Assembly: GCA_913058295.1 (NCBI GenBank)
Contig: CAJXRD010000033.1
Coordinates: 1-37,026 of the forward strand
Reading direction: 5' to 3'
Source: an uncultured Flavobacteriales bacterium
GTDB lineage: Bacteria; Bacteroidota; Bacteroidia; Flavobacteriales; Flavobacteriaceae
DNA length: 37,026 nucleotides
The position numbers and the translations under genes are program-made. The notes under the pieces are model-generated. The model saw nothing but the letters and a program-made list of their open reading frames with translations. It had not been told where the DNA came from and ran no database searches. Every line of letters begins with the position of its first letter. The stretch's first letter is position 1. This document shows positions 8,263 through 16,055 of the stretch, one piece after another.

Positions 8263-9039
8263 TTATAAAAAATCGATGAAATGCATAATATTAGTGATTT
8301 CATCGATATTTTCATTAACACTCATATGCCCACTTTTCACATTTTTCAATGTAGCTTTACTGGTTTTAGCTACCTTTTTTGCTTCATTAAATGGTATAAT
8401 AGGATCCTTTTCACCACAAATCATGTATTTGCCCCCTTTAAAGTTCTGTAAAACAGAGGTCAAGTCTTTTCTGTTTTTCATTCCATTAATTGCGGCAATG
8501 ATTCCTTTTTTTGGAAAACCTAAAGCTTCTTTTATAAAGAGTTCAATTTCTGAATTATATTCTGTTTGCTTGTTTTCAGGAAAAAGACTTGTTATTGCCA
8601 TTTTAATAAATACCTGAGAATTACTTTGAATAACCCTTATAGCTCTATCTCTATTTATTTTTCGTTCTGGAGAATCTGGAAGAGTTGTTGAATTTAATAA
8701 AACTAAGGTTTCTACTTTAGATTTATATTTTTCAGTAAAAGCTAATGCAATATAACCTCCCATTGAATGACCTATAATACTTGCCTTAAGGATATTATTT
8801 TCCTCTAATATATAATTAACAACTTCCGCCATTAATTCCATAGTATGTATTTCAGAAATAGATCCACTTTTACCATGACCGGGTAAATCTATTGTGATTA
8901 CTTTGTTTTTTTTAGATAATTTAGGAGCTAAATCTATCCAAATAGAAGAACTTAACAAAAACCCGTGTAATAAGACTATACAAGGACCTTCCCCTTTTAT
9001 AGTATAATGAATTGGAATTTGCTTGAAGTAAGTAATCAT
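8263..9039 (-). CDS. Alpha/beta-fold hydrolase
   Basis: A 258-residue cytoplasmic hydrolase of the alpha/beta superfamily, starting at ATG 9039. The family signature is complete. VLLHGF (residues 22-27) forms the oxyanion region. GHSMGG has the nucleophile Ser at 92. DLPGHGKS precedes it, the acid lies in CGEKDPIIP, and the catalytic His is in KSGHMSVNE near the C-terminus. A short cap lies between the Ser and Asp strands. The overall layout is that of small esterases and MhpC/BioH-like enzymes. The substrate cannot be assigned, and there are no informative neighbours. The gene is divergent from brnQ, with only 32 bp between the start codons. Its last codons form an intrinsic terminator hairpin. 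Confidence 0.9.
   Translation of the reverse strand: MITYFKQIPIHYTIKGEGPCIVLLHGFLLSSSIWIDLAPKLSKKNKVITIDLPGHGKSGSISEIHTMELMAEVVNYILEENNILKASIIGHSMGGYIALAFTEKYKSKVETLVLLNSTTLPDSPERKINRDRAIRVIQSNSQVFIKMAITSLFPENKQTEYNSEIELFIKEALGFPKKGIIAAINGMKNRKDLTSVLQNFKGGKYMICGEKDPIIPFNEAKKVAKTSKATLKNVKSGHMSVNENIDEITNIMHFIDFL
8266..8307 (-). terminator. Intrinsic terminator embedded in the 3' end of the hydrolase gene
   Basis: A perfect 11-bp inverted repeat, ATCGATGAAAT (8272-8282) / ATTTCATCGAT (8297-8307), with a 14-nt loop. On the minus strand it is followed by TTTTTT (8271-8266). The stem lies wholly inside the last codons of the hydrolase, and the stop codon (8263-8265) falls just after the U-run. Confidence 0.7.
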
Positions 9040-9058
9040 TTTTATATATTTAAGGCAA

Positions 9059-9090
9059 CAAATATCTAAGATTGAAACACAGCAAACAAA
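9059..9090 (-). promoter_or_regulatory. Probable promoter of the alpha/beta hydrolase
   Basis: On the minus strand TTTG (complement of 9087-9090) is followed after 20 bp by GATATTTG (complement of 9059-9066), one mismatch from TAnnTTTG. The transcript start would fall near 9053, about 14 nt before the ATG at 9039. The element overlaps the first codons of brnQ on the other strand. Confidence 0.45.
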
Positions 9091-10355
9091 CCCTAATCAT
9101 TGCTTTTGCATTATTTTCTTTATTCTTTGGAGCAGGGAATTTAATACTACCTCCATTTTTGGGATATAATGCTGGTGAAGGATGGATTTGGGTACTTATT
9201 GGATTTATAATTTCTGCAGTGATCATTCCAATATTAGCAATATATGGACATTCGAAATTACAAGGAACCATTTTAAATTTTGCAAATAAAGTATCCCCAA
9301 CATTTGCAATTGTTTACTCTATATTAATTTATATAATTGCGATTTCCTTACCATCTCCAAGAACAGCTTCTGTTACTTATGAAATGGCTATAGAACCGTT
9401 TTTTCAGATTTCATCCCTAGGATTAAGCAGTATTTATTTTGCACTGGTATTAGTCTTTGTACTAAACCGTACAAGATTGTTAAGCCTCATCGGAAAGTTT
9501 TTAACTCCTTTAATTGTAATCCTACTTTTAATAATTATTTGCTTAGGCATGTTTACCGAAGTGGAATCTATTCGTGGCTCCCTATTCAATAATTCTTTTG
9601 TGGAAGGTGTCTTGGAGGGGTACCAAACCTTTGATGCTATTGGAGGTGTCGTGGTTGGGGGTGTTATTGTAATATCACTTTCTCTTCAAGGAAAACTTAA
9701 TTATGAAGAAAAGAAACGAATGATTGCAAGATCTGGTTTATTCGCTGGTTTAGGATTGTTTGTGATTTATGGAGGGTTAATTGCTTTAGGTGCCCATAAT
9801 AGTGATGTGTTAGTTGTGGATAATCGCACCGAATTATTAAGTATTTTAAGTATTCAATCTTTAGGAAATATTGGAAATGCATTTTTGTCAGTTTTAGTAG
9901 CATTGGCTTGTTTTACAACTGCAGTTGGTATTGTAACTGGAACAGCTGACTTTGTACAAGGCATGCTAGGAAATTCTCAAAATGCCTATATCATCACAGC
10001 AATTATAGGTTGTGTTTTGGGAGTGGTCATTGGGCAATTTGATGTGCATTATATAATAAACATAGCCTTGCCTGCTTTAATGTTTATTTACCCAATAACG
10101 ATTGTATTAATACTACTGAATGCATTGCCAGAAAAATGGGCGTCAAAACTAATATTTAGAGGTGTAGTTTTAGTAACCTTTATTTTTAGTATTCCAGATT
10201 TTTTAAAGTTTATAATTTCTGAAGAAAAAATTGCCCCATTAAAAGAAATGATTCCACTTTCAGAAAATAGTATGGGATGGGTGCTTCCAGCTTTACTAGT
10301 TTTTGCTTTTCTGAATGTTTTGAATTTCAGAAATAAAAAACCGATACAGAATTAA
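9072..10355 (+). CDS. brnQ: Branched-chain amino acid transport carrier, LIVCS/BrnQ family (TTG start)
   Basis: A 427-residue inner-membrane carrier that by family imports Leu, Ile and Val with a cation. It opens with the hallmark ALFSLFFGAGNLILPPFLG of BrnQ proteins and contains about twelve hydrophobic helices. The start must be TTG 9072. Upstream in frame a stop lies at 9051-9053 with no ATG or GTG between, and the first internal Met comes only after more than 100 conserved residues. The hydrolase ATG lies 32 bp away on the opposite strand, so promoters must overlap coding ends. The downstream neighbour is a convergent Xaa-Pro aminopeptidase, which fits a general role in peptide and amino acid use but is not evidence of coregulation. 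Confidence 0.92.
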   Translation: MKHSKQTLIIAFALFSLFFGAGNLILPPFLGYNAGEGWIWVLIGFIISAVIIPILAIYGHSKLQGTILNFANKVSPTFAIVYSILIYIIAISLPSPRTASVTYEMAIEPFFQISSLGLSSIYFALVLVFVLNRTRLLSLIGKFLTPLIVILLLIIICLGMFTEVESIRGSLFNNSFVEGVLEGYQTFDAIGGVVVGGVIVISLSLQGKLNYEEKKRMIARSGLFAGLGLFVIYGGLIALGAHNSDVLVVDNRTELLSILSIQSLGNIGNAFLSVLVALACFTTAVGIVTGTADFVQGMLGNSQNAYIITAIIGCVLGVVIGQFDVHYIINIALPALMFIYPITIVLILLNALPEKWASKLIFRGVVLVTFIFSIPDFLKFIISEEKIAPLKEMIPLSENSMGWVLPALLVFAFLNVLNFRNKKPIQN

Positions 10356-10373
10356 CTTAATCCTATATCGGTT
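10335..10373 (-). terminator. Probable terminator of the Xaa-Pro aminopeptidase gene
   Basis: AACCGATA (10339-10346) pairs with TATCGGTT (10366-10373) across a 19-nt loop. Read on the minus strand, the hairpin is followed by a T-rich run (complement of 10331-10338). The distal arm lies inside the last codons of brnQ. The 8-bp stem and long loop make this a weaker call than the others in the window. Confidence 0.45.
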
Positions 10374-10391
10374 GTACTTATGTTGATGAAT

Positions 10392-11684
10392 TTAAGAATT
10401 CATGATATCTTCAATTTCTTCTGCTTCAATTGGAATATTACGCATTAAATTAAAAGGTTCTCCATTTTCTTGAATGACTACATCATCTTCTAAACGAATT
10501 CCAAATCCTTCTTCAGGGATATAAATTCCAGGCTCTACTGTGAAAACCATATTTGCTGTCATGGGTTCCCAAAGCAAACCATAATCATGAGTATCTAATC
10601 CCATATGATGAGAAGTTCCGTGCATAAAATACTTTTTATATGCTGGCCAGTTTGGATCTTCATTCTGAACATCTGCTTTATCAATTAATCCTAATCCCAA
10701 TAATTCTGAAGTCATTAATTTTCCAACTTCTATATGATAATCAGCCCAAATGGTTCCAGGAACTAACATTTTTGTGGCATCATTCTTAACTCTGTTTACA
10801 GCATCATATACTTCGCGTTGGCGTTTATTAAACCTGCCATTTACAGGAATTGTACGAGTCATATCGCTACTGTAATTTGCATATTCGGCACCTACATCTA
10901 AAAGAATCAAATCCCCATCATTACAAGCTTGGTTGTTTTCGATATAATGCAAAACATTGGCATTATTTCCGCTCGCTACTATTGGAGTGTATGCAAATCC
11001 CTTAGAACGATTACGTAAAAATTCGTGCATAAATTCTGCCTCAATTTCATATTCGGTAACTCCAGGTTTTACGAAATTTAAAACACGACGCATTCCTTTT
11101 TCAGTAATATCACAGGCTTTTTGAAGAAGGTCTAACTCGATAGGATCTTTTACAGAACGTAGTCTTTGCAATATTGGATTACTCTTTGCTACACTATGTG
11201 CAGGATATTTATTTAAAAGCCATTTGGTAAAACGAGCTTCTCTTGTTTCTGTTTCAATGCTCGCTCTATAATGTTCATTGGTATTAATATGCACAGTATC
11301 GCTTTGTGCCATCAATTCTGCCATTACTTTTTCCATTTCTTGTAACCAATACACGGTTTTTATTCCACTAACTTCTAATGCGCGTTCTTTGGTTAGTTTT
11401 TCACCTTCCCAAACAGCAATATGGGCATTGGTTTCTTTTAAAAATAAAATCTCACGATTTTTTTTATGAGGAGCATCGGGAAACATCACCAAAATACTTT
11501 CTTCTTGATCTACACCACTTAAATACAAAATATCGCGATGTTGCTGAAATGGCATAGTGCTATCTGCGCTTATTGGATAAATGTCATTACTATTAAATAC
11601 TGCTAAACTATTAGGCTTCATTTTAGCCATAAAGTTTGCTCGATTTTTTATGTATAATGCGGAATTAACTTGGTGGTATTTCAT
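10392..11684 (-). CDS. pepP: Xaa-Pro aminopeptidase (aminopeptidase P, M24 family)
   Basis: This metallopeptidase removes the N-terminal residue from peptides with Pro at position two. At 430 aa it matches the long bacterial aminopeptidase P. The N-terminal half (to about 175) is the AMP_N domain, including DILYLSGVDQEESILVMFP. The C-terminal half is the pita-bread fold with all five metal ligands: D263 (LLDVGAEY), D274 (SSDMTRT), H359 (MHGTSHHMGLDTHD), E384 (FTVEPGIY) and E399 (GFGIRLEDDVV). There is no signal peptide, so it is cytoplasmic. It follows the Crp-like regulator gene on the same strand after 78 nt but has its own perfect -7 box at 11715-11722. Confidence 0.95.
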   Translation of the reverse strand: MKYHQVNSALYIKNRANFMAKMKPNSLAVFNSNDIYPISADSTMPFQQHRDILYLSGVDQEESILVMFPDAPHKKNREILFLKETNAHIAVWEGEKLTKERALEVSGIKTVYWLQEMEKVMAELMAQSDTVHINTNEHYRASIETETREARFTKWLLNKYPAHSVAKSNPILQRLRSVKDPIELDLLQKACDITEKGMRRVLNFVKPGVTEYEIEAEFMHEFLRNRSKGFAYTPIVASGNNANVLHYIENNQACNDGDLILLDVGAEYANYSSDMTRTIPVNGRFNKRQREVYDAVNRVKNDATKMLVPGTIWADYHIEVGKLMTSELLGLGLIDKADVQNEDPNWPAYKKYFMHGTSHHMGLDTHDYGLLWEPMTANMVFTVEPGIYIPEEGFGIRLEDDVVIQENGEPFNLMRNIPIEAEEIEDIMNS

Positions 11685-11714
11685 AAGAATTCGTTTTTAA
11701 AATTTAACTGAATT

Positions 11715-11722
11715 CAAAAATA
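11715..11722 (-). promoter_or_regulatory. -7 promoter box of the Xaa-Pro aminopeptidase gene
   Basis: The complement of 11715-11722 reads TATTTTTG, a perfect TAnnTTTG box, about 30 nt upstream of the ATG at 11684. A TTTG (complement of 11749-11752) lies 26 bp further upstream, a little far for a -33 element. A weak A/T-only 8-bp hairpin (11721-11742) that may end the upstream gene overlaps this box. Confidence 0.5.
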
Positions 11723-11762
11723 ATTAAAGTTCTTTTTAATTACGAAGCCAAATGTCCTTATT

Positions 11763-12341
11763 TTATTTTTTTCTAATTCTACTCATATGTCTTGAAGAAA
11801 TCCCTAAAAAAGATGCGAGATAATGAAGAGGAATTTGCTGCAATAAATTTGAGTTGTTTTTTAAGAGTTCAATATATCTTTCTTCTGGACTAAGCGTTAA
11901 TAAATTAATACGATAATCATCAATTAAAAAAATTTGATTTTCAATTAAATTATGATAAAAGCTTTGAAACCCTGAATTGGTACTCATTAAATTATGGAAC
12001 TTATCTAAATTGATCACCCATAAATTACAATCACATAAAGCTTTTATATTTTTTCTAGATGGGGTTTTCTGTTTAAAGCTTTTTAATGCTGCAGTTACTG
12101 TATTTTCTAAAGCCAGATAAGTAGTTTTTTCTTCCCCATGAATGTCTATGGAATGCTGTAAAACACCTTCCTCTATAAAACAGAAATAAGAACAAGTTTT
12201 TCCTTTCTCCACTAAATATTGATTTTTATCTAAATGAAGTTCTGTAAACTGTTCTAGGATACTTGGAATGAATTGCTCTAATTCTTCAGAGTTGATTATT
12301 TTTTTTAAATAATTTTCAAGTTTAATTAGGGAGCTATTCAT
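11763..12341 (-). CDS. Crp/Fnr-family transcriptional regulator
   Basis: A 192-residue one-component regulator starting at ATG 12341. The N-terminal two thirds are a cyclic-nucleotide-binding-like beta roll (LHLDKNQYLVEKGKTCSYF, CFIEEGVLQHSI). The C-terminal third ends in a helix-turn-helix recognition region, IPLHYLASFLGISSRHMSRI. The arrangement is that of the short Crp-like proteins common in Bacteroidota. No Cys cluster for an Fe-S centre is seen, so it is not a true Fnr, and the exact ligand is unknown. It is divergent from the Asp-box protein gene (12462) across 120 bp. Regulation of that gene, of itself, or of the downstream aminopeptidase is possible but not shown by the sequence. Confidence 0.87.
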   Translation of the reverse strand: MNSSLIKLENYLKKIINSEELEQFIPSILEQFTELHLDKNQYLVEKGKTCSYFCFIEEGVLQHSIDIHGEEKTTYLALENTVTAALKSFKQKTPSRKNIKALCDCNLWVINLDKFHNLMSTNSGFQSFYHNLIENQIFLIDDYRINLLTLSPEERYIELLKNNSNLLQQIPLHYLASFLGISSRHMSRIRKK

Positions 12342-12461
12342 TAGAAAAAGAGATTATCTACATCGAAAGTATAAAGAAATATAAGAAGGCTTATAAAAAA
12401 GATTTAAAACTTTGAGAAACAGGCCTATTTTGAGTATTTTCAACCCTCTTAAAAACCAACC

Positions 12462-15281
12462 ATGAAAAATACGATACTTTGTTTTTTAGTTTTACTATCC
12501 ATTCAGACATTTGCACAACAACCTGCAACTACATCAAATGATATTGAAAAAGGGATACAACAGAAGCAAGAGCTTCAAGAAAATTCTTTAGTAAAGAATA
12601 TGCCTTTTAAAAATATTGGCCCAACAATTATGAGTGGCCGAATAACCGCATTAGCAGTTAATCCAAATAATACAGTTGAATTTTATGTAAGTTATGCCAG
12701 TGGTGGTGTATGGTATACCAATAATAATGGAACTTCGTTTACTCCAGTTTTAGACAGTAGCCCTACTCAGAATGTGGGTAGTTTGGCTGTAGAATGGAAA
12801 TCCAAAACGGTTTGGGTGGGTACTGGTGAAGTAAATGCTTCTCGTTCTTCTTATGCAGGGATTGGCTTGTTAAAATCTACGAATCAAGGAGAAACTTGGG
12901 AGAATTTAGGCTTAATGGAATCACATCATATAAGTAATATACTAGTTAACCCTAATAATATAGATGAAATTGTAGTAGGGGTAGTTGGTCATTTATATTC
13001 TACAAACAAAGAAAGAGGTGTGTATAAAACAATCGATGGCGGAAAAACCTGGACGCAATCCTTATTTGTAAATGATCAATCAGGAATTATTGAATTAGAA
13101 GTTTCGCCAAACAATTTTAATGTCATGTTTGCTTCTTCATGGGATAAAGATAGGAAATCCTGGAACTTTAGAGGAAGTGGAGAGGGTTCTGCTATTTATA
13201 AAAGTACCGATTCAGGATCCACTTGGGTAAATGTTTCTGAAAAAGGAAGTGGTTTTCCAACAGGTGAAGGTGTAGGGAGAATTGGTCTTGCTATTTATAA
13301 TGACCAAACTATTTATGCAATTCATGACAATCAATTTAGAAGAGAAGATACTTCAGAAAAAAAAGAAGAAGAAGGCCTGACAAAAGAAGATTTTAAAAGT
13401 ATGACGAATGCTCAGTTTTTAGAATTAGATGATGATAAACTAAACAAATATTTGAAATCCAACCGGTTTCCTAAAAAACATACAGCAACTTCTACCAAGG
13501 AAAGTGTAAAGGTAGGTTCGGTTAAACCTATAGATTTAGCTAAGTATTTAGAAAATGCTAACTCTCTGTTGTTTGATACTCCTGTAATTGGAGCTGAGGT
13601 TTATAAAAGTACCGATGGCGGAAAATCATGGAAGAAAACACATAAAGGTTTCCTAGATGATATCTACTATTCCTATGGTTATTATTTCGGAAAAATTCAT
13701 GTGGACCCTTCAAACAAGGATGGGATCTATGTCTATGGAGTGCCTATTTTAAAATCTAAAGATGGAGGAAAATCTTTTACTTCCATAGATGGAGATAATG
13801 TTCATGCTGATCATCATGCTTTATGGATCAACCCGAAAAAATCGGGACATTTAATCAATGGTAATGATGGTGGGGTAAATATCACCTATGATGATGGGGC
13901 AACTTGGATTAAAAATAATACTCCATCAGTAGGTCAGTTTTATTCTATCAATGTAGATAATGAAAAGCCTTATAATGTATATGGAGGATTACAAGATAAT
14001 GGGGTTTGGGTTGGGCCACATACTAACGAAGAAGATTCTTATTGGAAACAATCTGGGCAATACGCTTATGAATCGATAATGGGTGGTGACGGAATGCAAA
14101 TTCAAATAGATAATAGAAATAGTGATATTGTTTATACTGGATATCAATTTGGAAACTATTATAGATTAAATCGAGAAACAGACGAGCATACTTATATTCA
14201 ACCAAAACATGAATTAGGAGAAAATCCATATAGATTTAATTGGCAAACTCCAATATTATTGAGCTCACACAATCAGGATATTCTGTATTTAGGAGGAAAT
14301 AAGTTAATGCGTAGTATGAATCAAGGTACAGATTGGGATGCGATTTCTGAAGATTTAACCAAGGGTGGTAAAAAAGGGAATGTTGCCTACGGAACATTAG
14401 CTACGATTAGCGAATCTCCTTTTCAATTTGGATTGTTATATGCGGGTAGTGATGATGGTGTGGTTAGTGTGACCAAAAATGGAGGAGGAAATTGGACAAC
14501 CATTTCTGAAACTTTTCCTAAGGATTTATGGGTAAGTAGAGTGATTGCTTCTCAACATAAAAAGGAGCGAGTTTATGTGACTTTAAATGGTTATCGTTGG
14601 GACGATTTTAAACCATATGTTTATGTAAGTGAAAATTATGGAGTAACTTGGAAAGATATTAGCAGCAATCTTCCAACTTCTTCAGTAAATGTAATTAAAG
14701 AAGATGCTAAAAATGAAAACGTTTTGTATTTAGGAACCGATAATGGGGCTTATGTATCTTTAGATAGAGGAGAGAGCTGGCAAGCTTTTTCTAATGGATT
14801 ACCAAATGTGGCTTTTCATGATTTGGTGATTCAAACAGAAGCAAATGATTTGATTTTAGGAACTCATGGACGTTCTTTATATCTAACAAATATTTCTTTA
14901 TTGCAAAACATTAAAGAAGATCAGCTGTCTATTGCAGATATCGAGCCTATCCAACATTCTTCTCGCTGGGGAGGTTCTTGGAGTAAGTGGTCAGAGGTAA
15001 ACGAACCATCTATTTCTATTTCATTTTATAATCCGAATACTGAAAAAGTAACGATTTCCATTCAATTGGAAGATGGAACAGAACTTCAAAAATATGGAAT
15101 GGATTCAGTTAAAGGAGTAAATGTTTTTGACTATGATGTTACCTTATCTGAAAAAGGAAAGAAAAGTTTAGAGAAAAAAGATATAAAATTAAAAGAAGCT
15201 TCTAATGGAAAGTATTATTTGCCAAAAGGAGAGTATTATATTCAAATAAAATCTGAAAGACTACTTTTTGAAATTAAATAA
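12462..15281 (+). CDS. Secreted Asp-box (sortilin/VPS10-like) beta-propeller protein
   Basis: A 939-residue exported protein with signal peptide MKNTILCFLVLLSIQTFAQ. It carries about ten Asp-box (S-x-D-x-G-x-x-W) repeats, including STNQGETW (139-146), TIDGGKTW (190-197), STDSGSTW (248-255), STDGGKSW (383-390), TKNGGGNW and SLDRGESW. These form one or two beta-propellers of the sortilin/BNR class. Between about residues 294 and 375 a charged, low-complexity segment (EKKEEEGLTKEDF and onward) interrupts the propeller. Databases often call such proteins glycosyl hydrolases, but Asp-boxes are structural and no sialidase catalytic set is visible, so I do not assign an enzyme activity. It ends YYIQIKSERLLFEIK without a T9SS sorting domain, so it is probably periplasmic or otherwise retained. 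Confidence 0.88.
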   Translation: MKNTILCFLVLLSIQTFAQQPATTSNDIEKGIQQKQELQENSLVKNMPFKNIGPTIMSGRITALAVNPNNTVEFYVSYASGGVWYTNNNGTSFTPVLDSSPTQNVGSLAVEWKSKTVWVGTGEVNASRSSYAGIGLLKSTNQGETWENLGLMESHHISNILVNPNNIDEIVVGVVGHLYSTNKERGVYKTIDGGKTWTQSLFVNDQSGIIELEVSPNNFNVMFASSWDKDRKSWNFRGSGEGSAIYKSTDSGSTWVNVSEKGSGFPTGEGVGRIGLAIYNDQTIYAIHDNQFRREDTSEKKEEEGLTKEDFKSMTNAQFLELDDDKLNKYLKSNRFPKKHTATSTKESVKVGSVKPIDLAKYLENANSLLFDTPVIGAEVYKSTDGGKSWKKTHKGFLDDIYYSYGYYFGKIHVDPSNKDGIYVYGVPILKSKDGGKSFTSIDGDNVHADHHALWINPKKSGHLINGNDGGVNITYDDGATWIKNNTPSVGQFYSINVDNEKPYNVYGGLQDNGVWVGPHTNEEDSYWKQSGQYAYESIMGGDGMQIQIDNRNSDIVYTGYQFGNYYRLNRETDEHTYIQPKHELGENPYRFNWQTPILLSSHNQDILYLGGNKLMRSMNQGTDWDAISEDLTKGGKKGNVAYGTLATISESPFQFGLLYAGSDDGVVSVTKNGGGNWTTISETFPKDLWVSRVIASQHKKERVYVTLNGYRWDDFKPYVYVSENYGVTWKDISSNLPTSSVNVIKEDAKNENVLYLGTDNGAYVSLDRGESWQAFSNGLPNVAFHDLVIQTEANDLILGTHGRSLYLTNISLLQNIKEDQLSIADIEPIQHSSRWGGSWSKWSEVNEPSISISFYNPNTEKVTISIQLEDGTELQKYGMDSVKGVNVFDYDVTLSEKGKKSLEKKDIKLKEASNGKYYLPKGEYYIQIKSERLLFEIK

Positions 15282-15324
15282 ACAGTTAGAACAATTCTAA
15301 ATTCAATTTAAACAAACCTCAAAG

Positions 15325-15356
15325 TTTGGCAATCATTTATTTGAAGCGTATTTTTG
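15325..15356 (+). promoter_or_regulatory. Promoter of the sdhCAB operon
   Basis: TTTG (15325-15328) and TATTTTTG (15349-15356), 20 bp apart, match the Bacteroidota -33/-7 consensus fully. The transcript start would be near 15361, leaving about 25 nt before the sdhC ATG at 15386. Confidence 0.75.
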
Positions 15357-15385
15357 CATAACTTTTTTAAGAAAATTTATAACCA

Positions 15386-16042
15386 ATGGGTATATTATCC
15401 TCTTCAATCGCTCGAAAAGTTGCTATGGCACTTTCAGCACTATTTCTAGTATTTTTTTTATTAATGCATGTTTCTGTAAACTTAGTTTCAGTGTTCAGCG
15501 AAGAAGCATTTAATACCGCCTCACATTTTATGGGGACGAATCCACTAATTCAGTTTGTAATGCAACCCATACTTATTTTTGGTGTTGTATTCCACTTTGT
15601 ATTAGGGTTTATATTAGAACTAAAAAATAAAAAGGCCGTAGGAGTTTCCTATGCTAAGAATAATGGCGCTGCTAATTCTACTTGGATGAGTAGAAATATG
15701 ATTTATAGCGGTCTAGCGATTTTAGCTTTTATCGTTTTACATTTTATCGATTTTTGGTTTCCAGAAATCAATCATAAATACATAGAAGTTTTACCAGAAG
15801 ATCCAACAAGATACTATCACGAATTGCGTGAAAAATTTGTAAATCCAATAAGAGTTGGAGCATATGTAATTGCATTTGTGTTCTTAATATTACACTTATT
15901 ACACGGGTTTCAATCAGCATTTCAATCAATGGGAATGAATAATAAATATTCAAAAGGATTGAAAACCTTTGGGAAAGCATATGCTATAATTATTCCTTTG
16001 CTTTTTATATTCATTGCACTTTTTCACCATTTTACTCATTAA
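15386..16042 (+). CDS. sdhC: Succinate dehydrogenase cytochrome b subunit (type B)
   Basis: The membrane anchor of complex II (218 aa). It begins MGILSSSIARKVAMALSALF and has five hydrophobic segments with His residues positioned for haem b ligation, for example LFLVFFLLMHVSVNLVS, FHFVLGFILEL, LAILAFIVLHFIDFWFP and LHLLHGFQSAFQSMG. A single five-helix subunit carrying two haems is typical of the Bacteroidota/Wolinella-type enzyme, which transfers electrons between menaquinone and succinate/fumarate. It is followed by sdhA after 13 nt. The direction of catalysis (oxidase or reductase) cannot be read from sequence; in an aerobic flavobacterium succinate oxidation is the likely main role. Confidence 0.94.
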   Translation: MGILSSSIARKVAMALSALFLVFFLLMHVSVNLVSVFSEEAFNTASHFMGTNPLIQFVMQPILIFGVVFHFVLGFILELKNKKAVGVSYAKNNGAANSTWMSRNMIYSGLAILAFIVLHFIDFWFPEINHKYIEVLPEDPTRYYHELREKFVNPIRVGAYVIAFVFLILHLLHGFQSAFQSMGMNNKYSKGLKTFGKAYAIIIPLLFIFIALFHHFTH

Positions 16043-16055
16043 TTAATACAAAAAT

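Noticed and set aside
8276-8617. A 113-residue hydrophobic plus-strand frame
   Set aside because: It is a shadow of the alpha/beta hydrolase gene; the hydrolase has a complete catalytic triad on the other strand.
11721-11742. TAATTAAA/TTTAATTA hairpin as a terminator of the Crp-like gene
   Set aside because: The 8-bp stem is A/T only, so it is too weak to call with confidence; mentioned only as overlapping the downstream -7 box.
12462-15281. Annotation of the Asp-box protein as a glycosyl hydrolase or sialidase
   Set aside because: Asp-boxes are structural; no catalytic Arg triad or Tyr/Glu set of sialidases is recognisable.
15286-15300. TTAGAA/TTCTAA hairpin after the Asp-box protein gene
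   Set aside because: The stem is only 6 bp and A/T-rich, with a 3-nt loop and no T-run.
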